Shown here: piece after piece, positions 10,721 through 23,300 of the stretch
How the letters are laid out: every line of letters starts with the position of its first letter
Numbering within the stretch: position 1 is the first letter of the stretch
Assembly (NCBI GenBank): GCA_013396915.1
Contig: VWZL01000830.1
Coordinates: 392,356-456,355 of the forward strand
From: Stercorarius parasiticus
Lineage: Eukaryota; Chordata; Aves; Charadriiformes; Stercorariidae
Reading direction: 5' to 3'
DNA length: 64,000 nucleotides
The notes under the pieces: model-generated
What the model was told of the DNA's origin: nothing
The model's input: the letters and a program-made list of their open reading frames with translations, nothing else
Database searches by the model: none
Translations under genes and position numbers: made by a program

Positions 10721-13700
10721 AGAAATGGCTATTTTATCAGCCTGAGCACGGAAAGGCATTGTTTCACATTGTTTTCCTGTGAATACTGGGAGAGTCAGAG
10801 GTGGTAGTGCGGTGGGGGAGGAAAGGAGGGGACAAGGTCAGAAGTGACTCCCAGTGCTAGCAGCACAGGCGTCTCCATCAGGCTTGGCTTTGGCTCGTCA
10901 CAGACCCTGGCCAGCAAAGCACAGGCAGGGGCTGCTTGCCAGCCCTGTTCTCCCCAGCAGCCTTTTACACAGCCCCAGCCCAGGGTATGTCCAGGCACTG
11001 GGGCCCTGCCTTAGCATCTCGCTCCCCAGATTCCGCAGAAGCAAAACAAGCCCTTGCTTCTCTGGGGACTGTGTGCTGAGACATCAGATTTCATCACCAG
11101 ATTTCTTCCTTACAGCTCCACTGAGGTTTCATGTCATTCCCTCTACTGCAATTAAATGGAACTAATCCCAAGCAGGGTACAGCGTATTGCTGAATTGGTA
11201 CCCACTTCTCACAGCGATGCTATTTAAGCATGAGTTGTGTGTTCCTTCCCTTTCCTGGGGACATCTTTAATATTCACATCACTGAGAAGATACTTTATAC
11301 AGACACAAACTAGAACTGGGCTGTGTAAGTGCTTATTCACGTTCCTGTCTGACCCTAGGCTGTACAGTGCATCATCCACAACAGATGTACTCAAATACCA
11401 AGTCTGACACCATGAACTAATTGCACACTATCCTGGAGAAAGATTTTCAGTGACTTCATATTTTACAGTTAAACCCTGAGTGAAGTCTGTATAGTAATCA
11501 AAAAGAGGGTCAGAGACAGGGAAAAATAAATTTCGTTCTATATTACCCTATGAGAGAAACATTTCCTTTGAAATCTTTTCTCTCACTGGGAAAAGGAATG
11601 AAACAGGAGTAGGTTGTCTTTCCCAATGGCTTCCCCAGAACCAAGTGAAAGTGGCACAGTCAGACTTTACCCCAAGTGCCTCCAGAACAGCAGAGCGGAT
11701 ATCCTGGAAGGGTGTGAAGCAAAGACCAGCAGAACTCTTCTGTACTCTGCTGCTCTCCTCTCCTCCCAAGGGAAAGATACATACAGGTGAATATTTCAAT
11801 ATTCTAAGACTAAGGTTAAACTCAAACTTTCTCCAGCTTGAAGGTAAAGGGAAAAGGGGAGCTCTGAAGCACTGCCAGCTGTGACACTATTTGACAGCTC
11901 TTAACCAAGAGCCTGCATCTCATCTTCCTACAATCAGTTTCTCGAACAGAAGGAAGCCGAAATACGGTTTACCTTTACTCCATCCTGTATTGGTCATTTG
12001 CATTCATTTTTCTGCCTGGTTATTCAACATCTTTCAAAAAGGAAGATACAATTTCAGCCCTGGAAAGTGTCTGAGAGGGTATATCTGCAAAATCCACGTT
12101 TCTTACACAATTCTCAGTGCATTGCTGATGGAGTCTCCCACTGCCCATGGCTTTACAGAGTATGACCATTTTTTCCTAATGCATAGAGAATCCATACATA
12201 CTTCAACATATCAAACAATAAAGTGGTTTTGTGATGGGAACAATATTCAATAACCTACACGTGGCCATTACACTTCAGTCTTGAACTGCAAGCCACAAAC
12301 TGCGAATGTGATCACATTTCTTGCTCAGTTCTACCATCATCTTTTCTCACTGGTGTGGCATAAAAAGAAGAGGACAAAAGTTGTGTTCAGACAGAACAGA
12401 ACCACAGTACACTCCTGAAATGCTTTTGGAGGAAAAATGTTCTATAGCACTATTTTGCTATTCTAAGGATTGTATTTTAGTGAGTAGCAGCATTTATTAT
12501 ATACATACTCAGCACTATCAAATAACCTAGAATTTTGCAACACAACGTGTGTTTTAAATGCAAAGAATGTATTAAGTTAAATGGCATTTAATTTAATGCA
12601 CTTTTGGGTAAACAGCTTCTTTTCCAATTTATCAACATTTAAACATCTGCTTTGCCTGTAGTAACTTCCAGAACTGTCCACCATAAGCTACGTAAATGGG
12701 CCATCCAAAAATGTGATAGCAAATCACTGTTTAAACGACGCACGCTCACTCACAAAAATTTACTCATTCTTCCTGTAAACCTCAGATTTAAGGGATGATG
12801 ACCCCTCGAAGATGAGCTGCTACAACTTGTTACAACTTCTAATATTTTTGTGCATATGAATACTAACATATTTTATCCTTCTAAATCTCCATGAAATTGT
12901 TTCTTCTCACTGTTGTAAAAGAGCTTTATATGGAACTCTTCTGGTAAATGAATTACTATGAGAATTTATTCAATATTTTATACTGCAGAAGTAGCTACCT
13001 TGAAAATACTCAAGGTAAAACAGACACAAGAAAGAATTACACAAAGCAATTAAATTCCCCTCAACTCTGGCTTAAATAACAGGCTTGATGAGACTGGCTT
13101 CCGCAATGCAAAACTAAAATGGGAAACTCCAAAAGAAGAGAGCGGAAATACCAGTTTTCATCTTTTGTAGACCCCAATCTGCTGCAGTTAACATTCCAAA
13201 GATAATGGACCCATTTTCTTCAAGAAAACCAGGATACAGTCAATGAGAGGTCTGATCTGCTATAAGTACCCAACGTATTCATAAAGTACATATATATCCC
13301 ACTTCGGCCCCAGATTGGAAAAATTGAAGAAGAATTAACAGGGGAAGAGAGATTCAGTTTAACTTCTGGCATTATCACTATCCATTTTGATCTTTTCTCT
13401 GGCTTGCATTGTCAACTATACATTGTCCTAAGGTTGTGACAGTACTACTTCAAGGTAATTTCCACAAAGAGATGGCACAAGAGATTTTTTTCTTTGTCCT
13501 AAGCGCACTCCACTAGGGACTGAAGGAACAAAGTGCTGAGATGATGGGTTTGACACTTGAAGGGTCCTCAACCCACTCCTGAATGAGTCAGGATGGGGAG
13601 TCTCCCTTGTCACAGTGCACAAATGCAAAAGACCTCCCTCCTCAGTATGTCCAAGACAGATAGCTCCATGTGCCCTTTTGCCGCTACCCCACACCTGACA

Positions 13701-14801
13701 CCATCTGCATGCGGGCTGACTGAACACACTAGCATTCGCTTTCTGTGGCCTGGTTTTTAGGCTCTTTGCACAGTCATCAGCAAGTGGATAATGTGCACGA
13801 CAGAGCAGCATACACCTCATTTTACCATGCCTGGAAGAGGATGAATTCAGCCCCATCTCTCCAATCCCAATATAGTCTTACTCACAGAAGCTAGCCCAGC
13901 TATACTGCTTACGGGTGTAAACTGCAAGCCCTACACAACAAGGTATGGGATACCTTTCTGCCAATAGAAGTGTCACTTTCAGGTGTTCATAACAACCTTG
14001 TAACAATTCAGCCCCTGCTGAAGCAGGAAAGGAGCACCTCGGCCTGGATACCCTTAGTGTTACTTATTTAGTTTAGTACAATCTCAACAGTGTTTGCTTT
14101 CAAAGTTTATGGAATTATTACAAAGCTAAAATAAGGCTTAGAGCATTTTCTGTCTGTAAAACTCAAACCCAATTCTCAATATTGCAGTAGTTAGAAAACA
14201 CACTAATTTGCATGAATTGCTGTGATATTTACAATTATTTTTTTAAAAGTCACACTTTCTCAAGGTTAAAAAAACCCACGACCCATAAAGGCAGCTTCCA
14301 AAATGTTTTTTTTAGTGCCATGTGGCTAATACACACCACGCTGAATTTTAAGGTCATGTATTTATTTGGAAGTGTAATTATGCAAATGCTATTTTCATCA
14401 CTGTAAATACATTCTGGGACCAGGACTAAAACTCCTGGTGCAAAGCTCCCCTTAAGGACCTGCAGAACTATCTGTATAGTTGCTCTTTATATATTCACAA
14501 ATACACAGCCATGTGCGTATCTGTGTAGCTCAGTGAACAGTTGAGACGCCCAGAGGGGAGAGAGAAGGTCTCACAGACTGGAAAGTTGTTGGTGTCCTCC
14601 CTTATTTTCAACCCCCTAACATGAACCTTGTAAAATTTTCAATCTGAAAGCTATCACTTGCATTAAAATCAGGAAATATAGTTCAAATTATTTCCTTGTT
14701 GTAATAATGGAAGTTTGAAATGACATTTCAGGTACCTGCATCTTTTTCTTGGAAATAAATAGGTAGAAATCAGGTTTCACTGACTCTCGGTTGTAATATG
14801 C

Positions 14802-15371
14802 TATCCTGGTTTCAGCTGGGAGAGAGTTAATTTTCTTACTAGCAGCTGGTATAGTGGTATCTTTTGGATTTAGGATGAGAATAATGTTGATAACACACTA
14901 ATATTTAAGTTGTTGCTAAGCAGCCAAGGACTTCTCAGCTTCTCATACTGGCCTGCCAACGAGAAGGTGAGGGGCACCCAAGAAGCTGGGAGGGGACACA
15001 GCTGGGACAGCTGACCCAAACTGGCCAAAAGGATACCCCATACCATATGATGTCATGCTCAGCATAGAAAGCTGGGGGAAGAGGAAGGAAAGGGGTAACG
15101 TTTGGAGTGATGGCGTTTTGTCTTCCCAAGTAATGTGATGGAGCCCTGCTTTCCTGGAGATGGCTGAACACCTGCCTGTCGATGGGAAGCAGAGAATGAA
15201 TCCTTGTTTTGCTTTGCTTCTGTTACAGGTTTTGTTATACTTATTAAGCTGTCTCTCTCACCTCACGAGCTTTCCCACTTTTACTCTTCTGATCCTCTCC
15301 CCCATCCCACTGCGGGCAGTGAGCAAGTGGCTGTGTGGTGCTTAGTTGCCAGCTGGGGTTAAACCATGACA
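14802..15371 (+). mobile_element. Solo LTR of an avian endogenous retrovirus (ERVL-like)
   Basis: About 570 bp. It begins TATCCTGGTTTCAGCTGGG (expected TG start mutated to TA) and ends CTGGGGTTAAACCATGACA. Internal phrases such as GGGACACAGCTGGGACAGC and ACCCAAACTGGCCAAA are those of an LTR family widespread in neoavian genomes. It is flanked by near-identical 5 bp sequences, TATGC before and TATTC after, which fit a target-site duplication with one change. No internal retroviral gene is present, so this is a solo LTR left by recombination. Its orientation is opposite to the host gene. The family name is from memory; a repeat-library search would settle it. Confidence 0.8.
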
Positions 15372-16512
15372 TATTCCCTAACTCATAGCCTTTTGTCAAC
15401 ATAACTACCAAGCTATAAGACTGTAATTTTTGTGGATGGATGATTTTTTCCCTCCATTTTGTCCCCACCGATGGACCTCACAATACATTATTTTTTCTGG
15501 CCAAGCCTGGTCAGAGGTGACTAATTGTTGAGCAAGTTGCTCAGGTGGAAGGGATGTTTGGGGGCTATATGAAGCTCCGTATCTCCCCAGTGGTCAAGGC
15601 AGCCAGCAGTTATCTTTGGCCTCTGTGAGCTCAGCATTTTCAAGCTATTCATCTTTACTTCCCTAAAGAGCTCTATAAAAGTTAACAGCACAAACAACAC
15701 GCTAGAGATCAGCGCAACTCATACAAATACACAGCAACCGACTGGCAGTGTAACGATTTTTCTCTCCTAGGGTAGAGTCTATGGCACGAGAAGCCTTCGC
15801 AGACCTTTGCGTAAATCTGGTCCTTAAAAAGACAGGAGAGATCATTGTCATCGTCGTCAGCGCACAAAAGTTAACAACAGTCAGGTCACCAATTGTTTGT
15901 GATGCTGGAAAAATCATTGGGAATAGCATTTGTGTTTCAATTTCTTCCGTGGGACAGACTCGCTCTTCGCAGCAGTTTCCCCTCGAGCAACATTATTATA
16001 AACAACTGTCCTATTTTTATGCAAATTCATGTTTTACAGGAGATAAGACAGTAATGATAAATTCTTCCCATTTCCTAACACTAGATGAGAAAAACTCCAC
16101 TCCATAAAGAACCAAAATTGTAATATCGGAGTGTCATTCTTAACGGGGGTGAAATATATTCCCTTATTAGCAGGAACAGAACATAATTTGTTCTTGTAAC
16201 ATGATCTGGTTGTCTGGAAAGAAAAATCCTAGTTAATCATTTTATTTTATTATATTTTTTCCAATGACTGAAATTTACACAAATGAAAATAACTAGGGAT
16301 TCATCATGGGTTGACAATACTTTCAGATTAATAACGGGTGGTACCACATCTCCTCTAAATTACTAACTACCTTGACAGACGGCTAATAAACACTGCAGAC
16401 CAGTGCAACAGCCTCCTACACATTACATTGTCCCCTGGGTGTTAAAAGACACAAGATGTGCAGATTAGGGAGGTTTCTCATTTGCATAAATTAAGCCTGG
16501 GCTCTGCCTTAC

Positions 16513-17336
16513 CTTGTCTCCTTGTCCTTGGGCATGGCAGGTGACCCATAGCCAAAAGCCTGCTTGTCGACTGGAGAGGGCATTGCCTCGGCCATGCCGA
16601 GGGCGCTCCGTGCTTTTGCATCCACAAACACAGGTGGTCCTGGCTCCTTTTTGAAAGACTGGCGGCTGGGGGAAGACCTGTCAGGCTGGATGGTGTGAGG
16701 GAGAATGTGAGCACTATGGTGAGGATGAATATCGATCATTCTCATGTCAGCCACCCTGTGGGGTGAGGCGGGAGGTGTTTTAGAGCCGAGAGTGGGCAAA
16801 TGGCTCTCCGGGTACTTCCGTGACTTTGGTCTGTACAAGGACTGCTCCAGCATTTCAGGCTGCATAGAAGGGTTGCAGTATGTGCTTGACGACCTCATGG
16901 CGCTGCGATGGTAGGCTACGATGTGATCGGGGGCATCGAGGGGGTGTCCGGAGTGGGGTGCAGCCACGCTCATCCTCCCCTCGTGAAACAAGTAGGGGTC
17001 ACCGTACAGACCTTCATTTCGCATCAGGGCAAGGTTTTTGTTACTCATGTCCTCATCTGGCTTCACGTCCCGTCTCTCCAAAATGGCGCTTGGGCTGGGT
17101 GATATCGAGCGCGAGGCTGGCACGCTGGAGAGCCGGTCCCTGGGGATGGTGGCGTTGCCTGGCACACCCATAGGCCGGCCCCCGCCGTAGGGAATCCTGG
17201 ACGGAGAGGGAGGCATGGAGTGGGGCACCGGGGTGGAGGGCGGAGAGCTGGGCATCACATGTGGAGGGTGCGTGGCAGATCCAGGGCGGGAAGCACTTGG
17301 GCCATCTCGGCCCATGTAAGCAACTTCCCTCTGCAT
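16513..17336 (-). CDS. KIAA1217: KIAA1217 exon d: large Pro/Ser-rich and tyrosine-motif exon
   Basis: Coding exon of 824 nt: 274 codons plus two bases of an Arg codon. Codons 24-50 are proline-rich with several PxxP cores (PSSPPSTPVPHSMPPSPSR), possible SH3 ligands. Codons 62-83 hold Ser-rich, basic segments (TIPRDRLSS, SRSISPSPSA) that look like phosphorylation or 14-3-3 type sites. Codons 108-115 are EGLYGDPY, the counterpart of the EGLYA-type motif which in paralogue SRCIN1 is tyrosine-phosphorylated and binds Csk; a similar role here is inference. Codons 183-193 are LGSKTPPASPH. The acceptor is TTTCTTTCCAG and the donor GTAAGG. The exon's Met at codon 1 is internal, since the upstream exon joins in frame. 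The exon is GC-richer than its flanking introns, as expected for coding sequence. Confidence 0.97.
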
Positions 17337-20300
17337 CTGGAAAGAAAAGAAAAAACACATTAAGATATGAAATTACTGACTGAGCAAAACATGATATGGG
17401 TTGTGACAACCTTGACATCTACAGGAAAAAAAGGGAAAATCCCAAACCCTCAAGACCAAATAATTTGTCTCCTGCATAAATAAAACACTTTGGGACCTCA
17501 GCGCCTAAAGAAAATAACAAGTATAAACAGCAATAAAAAGGGCTGCATGTTAAAGGAATATGAGAGTTGTAAAAATGCTTTTATTTACTCAAGTACCATC
17601 TTACCCTAATCTGATATTCACAGCTACTGAAGCTGAAATCAGGGTTTTCAGTGCCAGGTGTTCTAAGTACATGTAGCCAGTGACAGCCTTAAACAGTCTG
17701 TTGATCAGACACACAGGCTAGAGTTCACTGATTCCAAACCAGGAAGAAAATGCTGATGCTCTGGCATCACAAACAGACCTGAAGTCCTTGGACAAGAAAC
17801 ATAAATATTACATCTAAATTGGCCATTTGCTTCAGTGCAGGATTTAACCTTTTGCTAATAATTTGATGTGGTCTTTGTTACACAAAGGATACACAAAGCA
17901 TAGGACAACAACACACACAAACATTTATTGACTGTAACAGTCAGGTTGCAGGAAAACAGTTTGACCCTGTAAAACGTGCCATGGGTTTCCTTCATTGCAA
18001 AGATAATAGTGTTTCAGACAGGTTGTGGAGCACGCACTCAGAAAGTCACAGAACATTTTATCATAGTTCTGTAAGCAGCAGCAGTAACTGCCAGCAGTAA
18101 GGAGTGAGCAAGCAAGGAACAGAAAGGGAAAACTTCCATACCAACATATTAGTGCTTTCTTTAACAGAGGCCTTGGCAAAAATCTGCAGTGGATACATGT
18201 GCTTCCGAGACTGTAGCACCTCACTCTGCCCAGCACTGACCTCTCTAGATGGCTGAACACTGTCAATGACACACACAGGAGAAATTCTCCCTCTAGCAGG
18301 CATCATGTGCCTGCTCTGGTGCCGTTAGGGTAAGGTGGATAAGCAGGGAGGGAGATGAAAAAGTCAGCTGGGTTCCACCAACTACATAAGAAAAAAAAAT
18401 CACAGCTTCTAAAATTTGTGTTGGCAATTTCAGCTTCCCTCTCCATCACTTCCAAGGGATTGTAGAAAACTGAGCATCGCCAAGCCCAACTACACGTTCC
18501 TAAAGTTACAGAGCACACGGTAACGTGCAGTGGAAGTTGCCAATCTGAAATCTTCACCATTTTTCTCCCCTCTCACTCCTTGCTGTGGCAATGTGGCTGG
18601 ATTCACTGCAGTTACAGTGATCCAGGGCTGATGAAGCAAGAAATTATATTCTATTCCTGCCCCACCACAGGTTTTTCCACTGGTAAGGGAATTGCGATGG
18701 CAGTATATAAACAATAGCTGTTCTCATCACGGCAGGCTCTGCACTTGGGAATTACAAATGACGTTCCCCAGGGCCAGAGATCAAAAGTCTGGAGTATCAG
18801 GTATCAGAAAGAAGAAAGGATATAACCTGATCGTGGCAGCAGCAATAATAAATAAGTGTAACAGAACAAAGGAGCGCGCTGGGATGGGTCATAAATGAGC
18901 CAGACAAAAGTCATCAAGTCAAATGGGAACATGGGATAATTTTTTCATTTGCACAGAGAATTACTGTAGTCTGGAATTTAAAATCAAGTATAACTAAAGA
19001 GTATTAATAAAAGTATCAGTGGGCATTCAACATAGTTTTCTATCGGCTTGAAGAAACGCTGCAACATACTGAGCTGTATTGTGCATTCAGATTCTGGACC
19101 TGGGCCAGCAGAACAGAAAGACTCCTAGCTTTGGGATCATGCCTCCAGGGATAGGCAGCCGCAGATGTTTTGCACTGAGAGAAGAGCACGGAGAAAGAAA
19201 ATCCTCCTTGGTTTCTACTGTACAAGCTGTGCACATGCCCTGTTTAGTTGCTTCCGCTAAAGCTACAACACATGCAATAGTGTCTGACACAGAAACCATA
19301 GACACTGGGATATGCTGGGTTGAAGTGAGAGGAAAATTCCAATGTTAACTTGTAGAGAGGAGAAAATTTCCATGGGAAGCTTTGAAAGCAACAGGTTTAA
19401 TTTCCCCTAACTTCTGGACTTCATATTCCTGTGCATGCTCATTCATTTCTCATAAGTCAAAGAAATCTGTCAAAGAAAAATTCCTATTTTCCATCTTAAT
19501 GTATTGCTGTACTTTAAGATGGAAATGAGGAGTCCAAAGACGGGGCTGAGCCATTGCTCAAAACCCTGTGTCTGAGTATTGATGTATATAATGCTATTTA
19601 CTTTTGCTTTAAAATAGCAACTTGGAGTGCATAGTCTGAATCAGGACCCCATTGGGCTGGGCAGGGCACAAACGGCTGGGCAGCCAACCCCTTCCCGAAA
19701 AGTTCACTTTCTATTTTAAGCTGTGACTCAGCCCCTGGGTGGAGCGTGCGGAAGTGGAGAGCAGTCGGAGCCATAGAGCCCATGGTGCCCAGGGCAGGTA
19801 TACCAGGCTGGGCAGGGACACGAGCTGGTGACCAGGAGCCAGGCAGCCCTACCGGCTGGACTACAGTGTCCTCTGCCACCTAGGCAATATTTTCGCTCTT
19901 TCCACTTTTCTCTCTTATACAAAATCTCCAGATTCTTTGCTAATGGCAACTTTAAAAATGCAAACGATGGTCTCCTCTTGCTTCTCACCTATACATCTTT
20001 TGTGTGATATTCAAGGCACACAACTCTCTCTCATAGATACCCCCTTTCTGTGCTGTTTTTCTTCTTCAGTCCTCCACCAAAAAAACCCCTCATTGCTCAA
20101 TGAAAACACGTACTGAAATGCAGGCTGTCTTGAGCCACATGTTCTTGGACTTCAACTGCATGACTCAGGGACAGAGAAAGAGGATATAGGGCTTACCTGA
20201 GCCTGTAAATACTAGGTGCTATCACAGCCAATTGCTTTGAGGGCAAAAAGAAGAAGGTTTTTTAGTGCAAGCATAGGATCATGTGCTTTTTGACTGCAGC

Positions 20301-23300
20301 CATGTAATACGTTTGCCCGAGGGTGTGGTTTTCTTTAGCACATAGCTCTTCCTTGTTCTTATTGCCTGTAGACTTTACATCCTTGAAATAGAAACCTGTT
20401 TTGTCAGTCTTTAGGTTAAAATATGGCAAACGGCTAGCAACAATTTCTGCATAAAACATTTGAGAAGAAAAGGCATCACTGACAAGCTTTCGCTTTCTGT
20501 AGTAAAAAAGATCACAACACATTTCAACATCTCCTGTGGAGGTTTTCAGTCAGTCTAACAGCACTTAAGTCTGTTGAGATACAGATGTGGAATCTTTTAA
20601 AAATTCCTGAAGAATATAGAGAGACTGAAGAGTGTCTCTGTGTACTGAAGAGCAAACACAATATAAAACCCAGTTATGTTCTTTATTTCAAAACTAGTAG
20701 GCATACTCAATCACTTGCTGTATTTTGAATATGACTATATGCAGAAAAGTAGCAAACCAGCTATCCATCCACCCAAATGGATGACCAGTCTTGCTCCTGG
20801 TAGCTCACAGGGATGGGCAGACCCAGCATCTCTGCATACAGCAGAATATGAAGCTTGTGGCAGCTCCTGGCCTCTCAAATAGCATGGCTCCCCTGAAAGA
20901 AGGACAGAGTCATGCTATCACAGGCCTTAGAGATAGCAAAGAGCAAGCTGCTATTCAGTGCTTCAACAGCTGGTGATTCCTACAATACAATCCAATACGT
21001 CTTGTCGTCCATCAGGACCAAGACAACACTATGCTGATTATTATTCTAAATTTGTAAGCGTTGTCATGTCTCATAGGTCACTCCTATGGTCTGTCCCAAC
21101 ATGGGCATCTCACAATGAAGAAACCATCCTTACTTCTGTCTCTCGATCTGCTTCAACACACCGTTCGCACCTGTGGCACACACCAGGCAGGGCACGCGGA
21201 GCCGTGCTTGTGCGCACAGCAGGGCAATGCCAGCTAGCACTAAGGACTAAGCCTACCACTGATTCATCAGCAGCACACCAACCCTTCACCTCACCACGCA
21301 GCTGGATACCAGAGGTACAGCCTGACTCACGCCATTATCGGCTAACATCTCATAGCAAAACACGGGCAAAGGGAAAAGTAGGCCAGAGTTTCTGACCTGG
21401 CAGCCCTTCCCATTGCTCTCCCAGGCCTCGTCTACATCAACAGAGAACACAGCAACTGGCTTTGCCCCAAGGATTTCAGCCTGCCAAAATACCTACATGG
21501 AGCATGTTCCCTAGATGGAGCTTATCCATGCACCCTCTCGGAGACACCCTGGAGTTCCCAGCAGACTCCATTAATCACCTCTCAGGCATGTGAAGCTATT
21601 ACTTTTCTTACTCTCCCGTTGACACCCTGCATTTCCCTGAGGAAATTCCACCTATGCTCCTCAAGCTGGCCCACCCAACAGTAAACAGAGGACACCTGCA
21701 AAGAATTTTGTTGAGAGCTTGGAGAGTCTTTCATGAAAAAGCTACAGAAATGCTAAGTACTGATACAATACCAATAAATTCATCTGTCTGTAAAGAGACC
21801 TTTTATGGAAATTGCACACCAGAAGAAAATCCTCTAAAAAGTGAGGCAATCCTTCACTTTTCTATCAGGAAAGACTTAATTAAAGAACCCCAAATCCAAC
21901 AACAATACAATCCATTAATTTGTTCTTTCCTCATAAAAATAAACTGACAGCTTTACTGTACTAGTTGTCCAAAAACCTCAGTTTAATGAGTAGTTGCACT
22001 ATATGATACCACTTCTATCATGACAGATCTTTCAGTCAGATTGTGTTTGGACAGCTGAAAGCACAAATCCACTTTTGCAAAAAGCCTGTCATATATGCTT
22101 TTAATATTTCTAAAATAATATAATTTAAAATAAGAAATAGTGCACTTGAAAATTATAGAGTTGGTAAACAGTCTGGAAATGAAAATTTTAAATCATCTGT
22201 ACCATGACTATCTGTCTGAAGCCAAATCCTTATGTGATCAGACATCACTGAGAGGTGGTGACACTTGTCTGTTCTTGCCTTCTCATAGTATGCCTTTTAA
22301 TTTCTATAAATTTCCCCATTCTCTTGGGTCATTACAGAAAAAAACCAGGCTGGCTGCAGATGCGGGTTCCTCCAGCTGCCCAATGCCATACTTGAAAACT
22401 GCAAAAACATTAGCGTAATTTTTAGCTTTTTCTAGTCAGAAAATCTCCAATGAAAAATACTTTCAGCAGACAATGCTGATCCAAAAGAGCTGAAACATTT
22501 GGTAAAAACATCATTAAAAACAAAAGTTGGAAAAAACCCACCGAGCAGAGTTCAGTCAAACACTGACATTATTTCTTATCAGACATCCCTGGAGTGCTCT
22601 AGAGCTTTGGCTTTCCAGATTCATAGACCTGGGGCAACTCAGTCATGGTCTAACCTGGGGTAGGGAGCCTGGCTCTTCCATGGTCTCTTCAGCAGAGCGG
22701 GTACAGGGTAGTTTTGAGGTAATCTTCTAGACCAAGTAGTAAGACATGCCAGGGGTTTCAACGTCCATCGCTCCTCAGCAGTGCTTCCAGACTAGAAGTT
22801 TGTCACTTTTGGCTAAGAATGGGCCCTCTGATGCCCAAAAGAGAGAGAGACTGCCCATGAAACAGCTGACCTAGGCTAAGTTGGAGACCTGGCCTCAGCT
22901 GAGTCTGGCCACACAGTACAAGGCTCTAGGAGCTGCCAAGGTTCAGAATTGTTTTTCATTATGGGAACCACATGCTGGTAAAATAAAAGTGATTTCAAAC
23001 ATTCAAACTTCCCATGAATGGGGAACTCCAAGACCCAGCTAGCTGTTCTTAACGTGTCCCACATATTTCCATTGTTTTTTCCTCAAAAATTTTCCAGACA
23101 AAGAGTTGCAGAGCCACTGAGAAATCTGATCATTTATTATAAATGACTTCCCATTCTTAGCATGCATCTAGGTTTCAGTTCTTTAGCTCCTTTTTCACAG
23201 TTTTGGTATATGCCCAGCTGTAAAATCTCTGTATTACAGTGAAAGAAGAGTGGAGCTAAAAACTCAGAACATCTATGAAAGTGTAATTTTCTTATTCTAG

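Larger units (their letters stand above)
7699..16512 (-). other. KIAA1217: 8.8 kb intron between exons d and e
   Basis: Contains a solo LTR at 14802-15371 and a GC- and CpG-rich island at about 9990-10720 with degenerate internal repeats. The remainder (7699-9980, 10730-14800 and 15372-16512) is ordinary intronic sequence without recognisable repeats or coding exons. Moderately long open frames at 9960-10427 and 13428-13856 (minus) match no family I know and lack a supporting splice context. Confidence 0.75.

Noticed and set aside
13428..13856. 142-codon minus-strand open frame
   Set aside because: No recognisable domain and no clear splice context. The host gene's flanking exons d and e join in frame without it.
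17334..17336. ATG at the first codon of exon d as a translation start
   Set aside because: The upstream exon c joins in phase 0 and the family has Met at this internal position; an acceptor AG directly precedes it.
17053..17418. 121-codon minus-strand frame overlapping exon d
   Set aside because: It is a shadow in another frame of exon d. The exon d frame matches KIAA1217 and has the proper splice phases.
17920..17935. AATAAA on the minus strand as an intronic poly(A) site
   Set aside because: The hexamer is common by chance in AT-rich intron and I see no convincing downstream GT-rich element.
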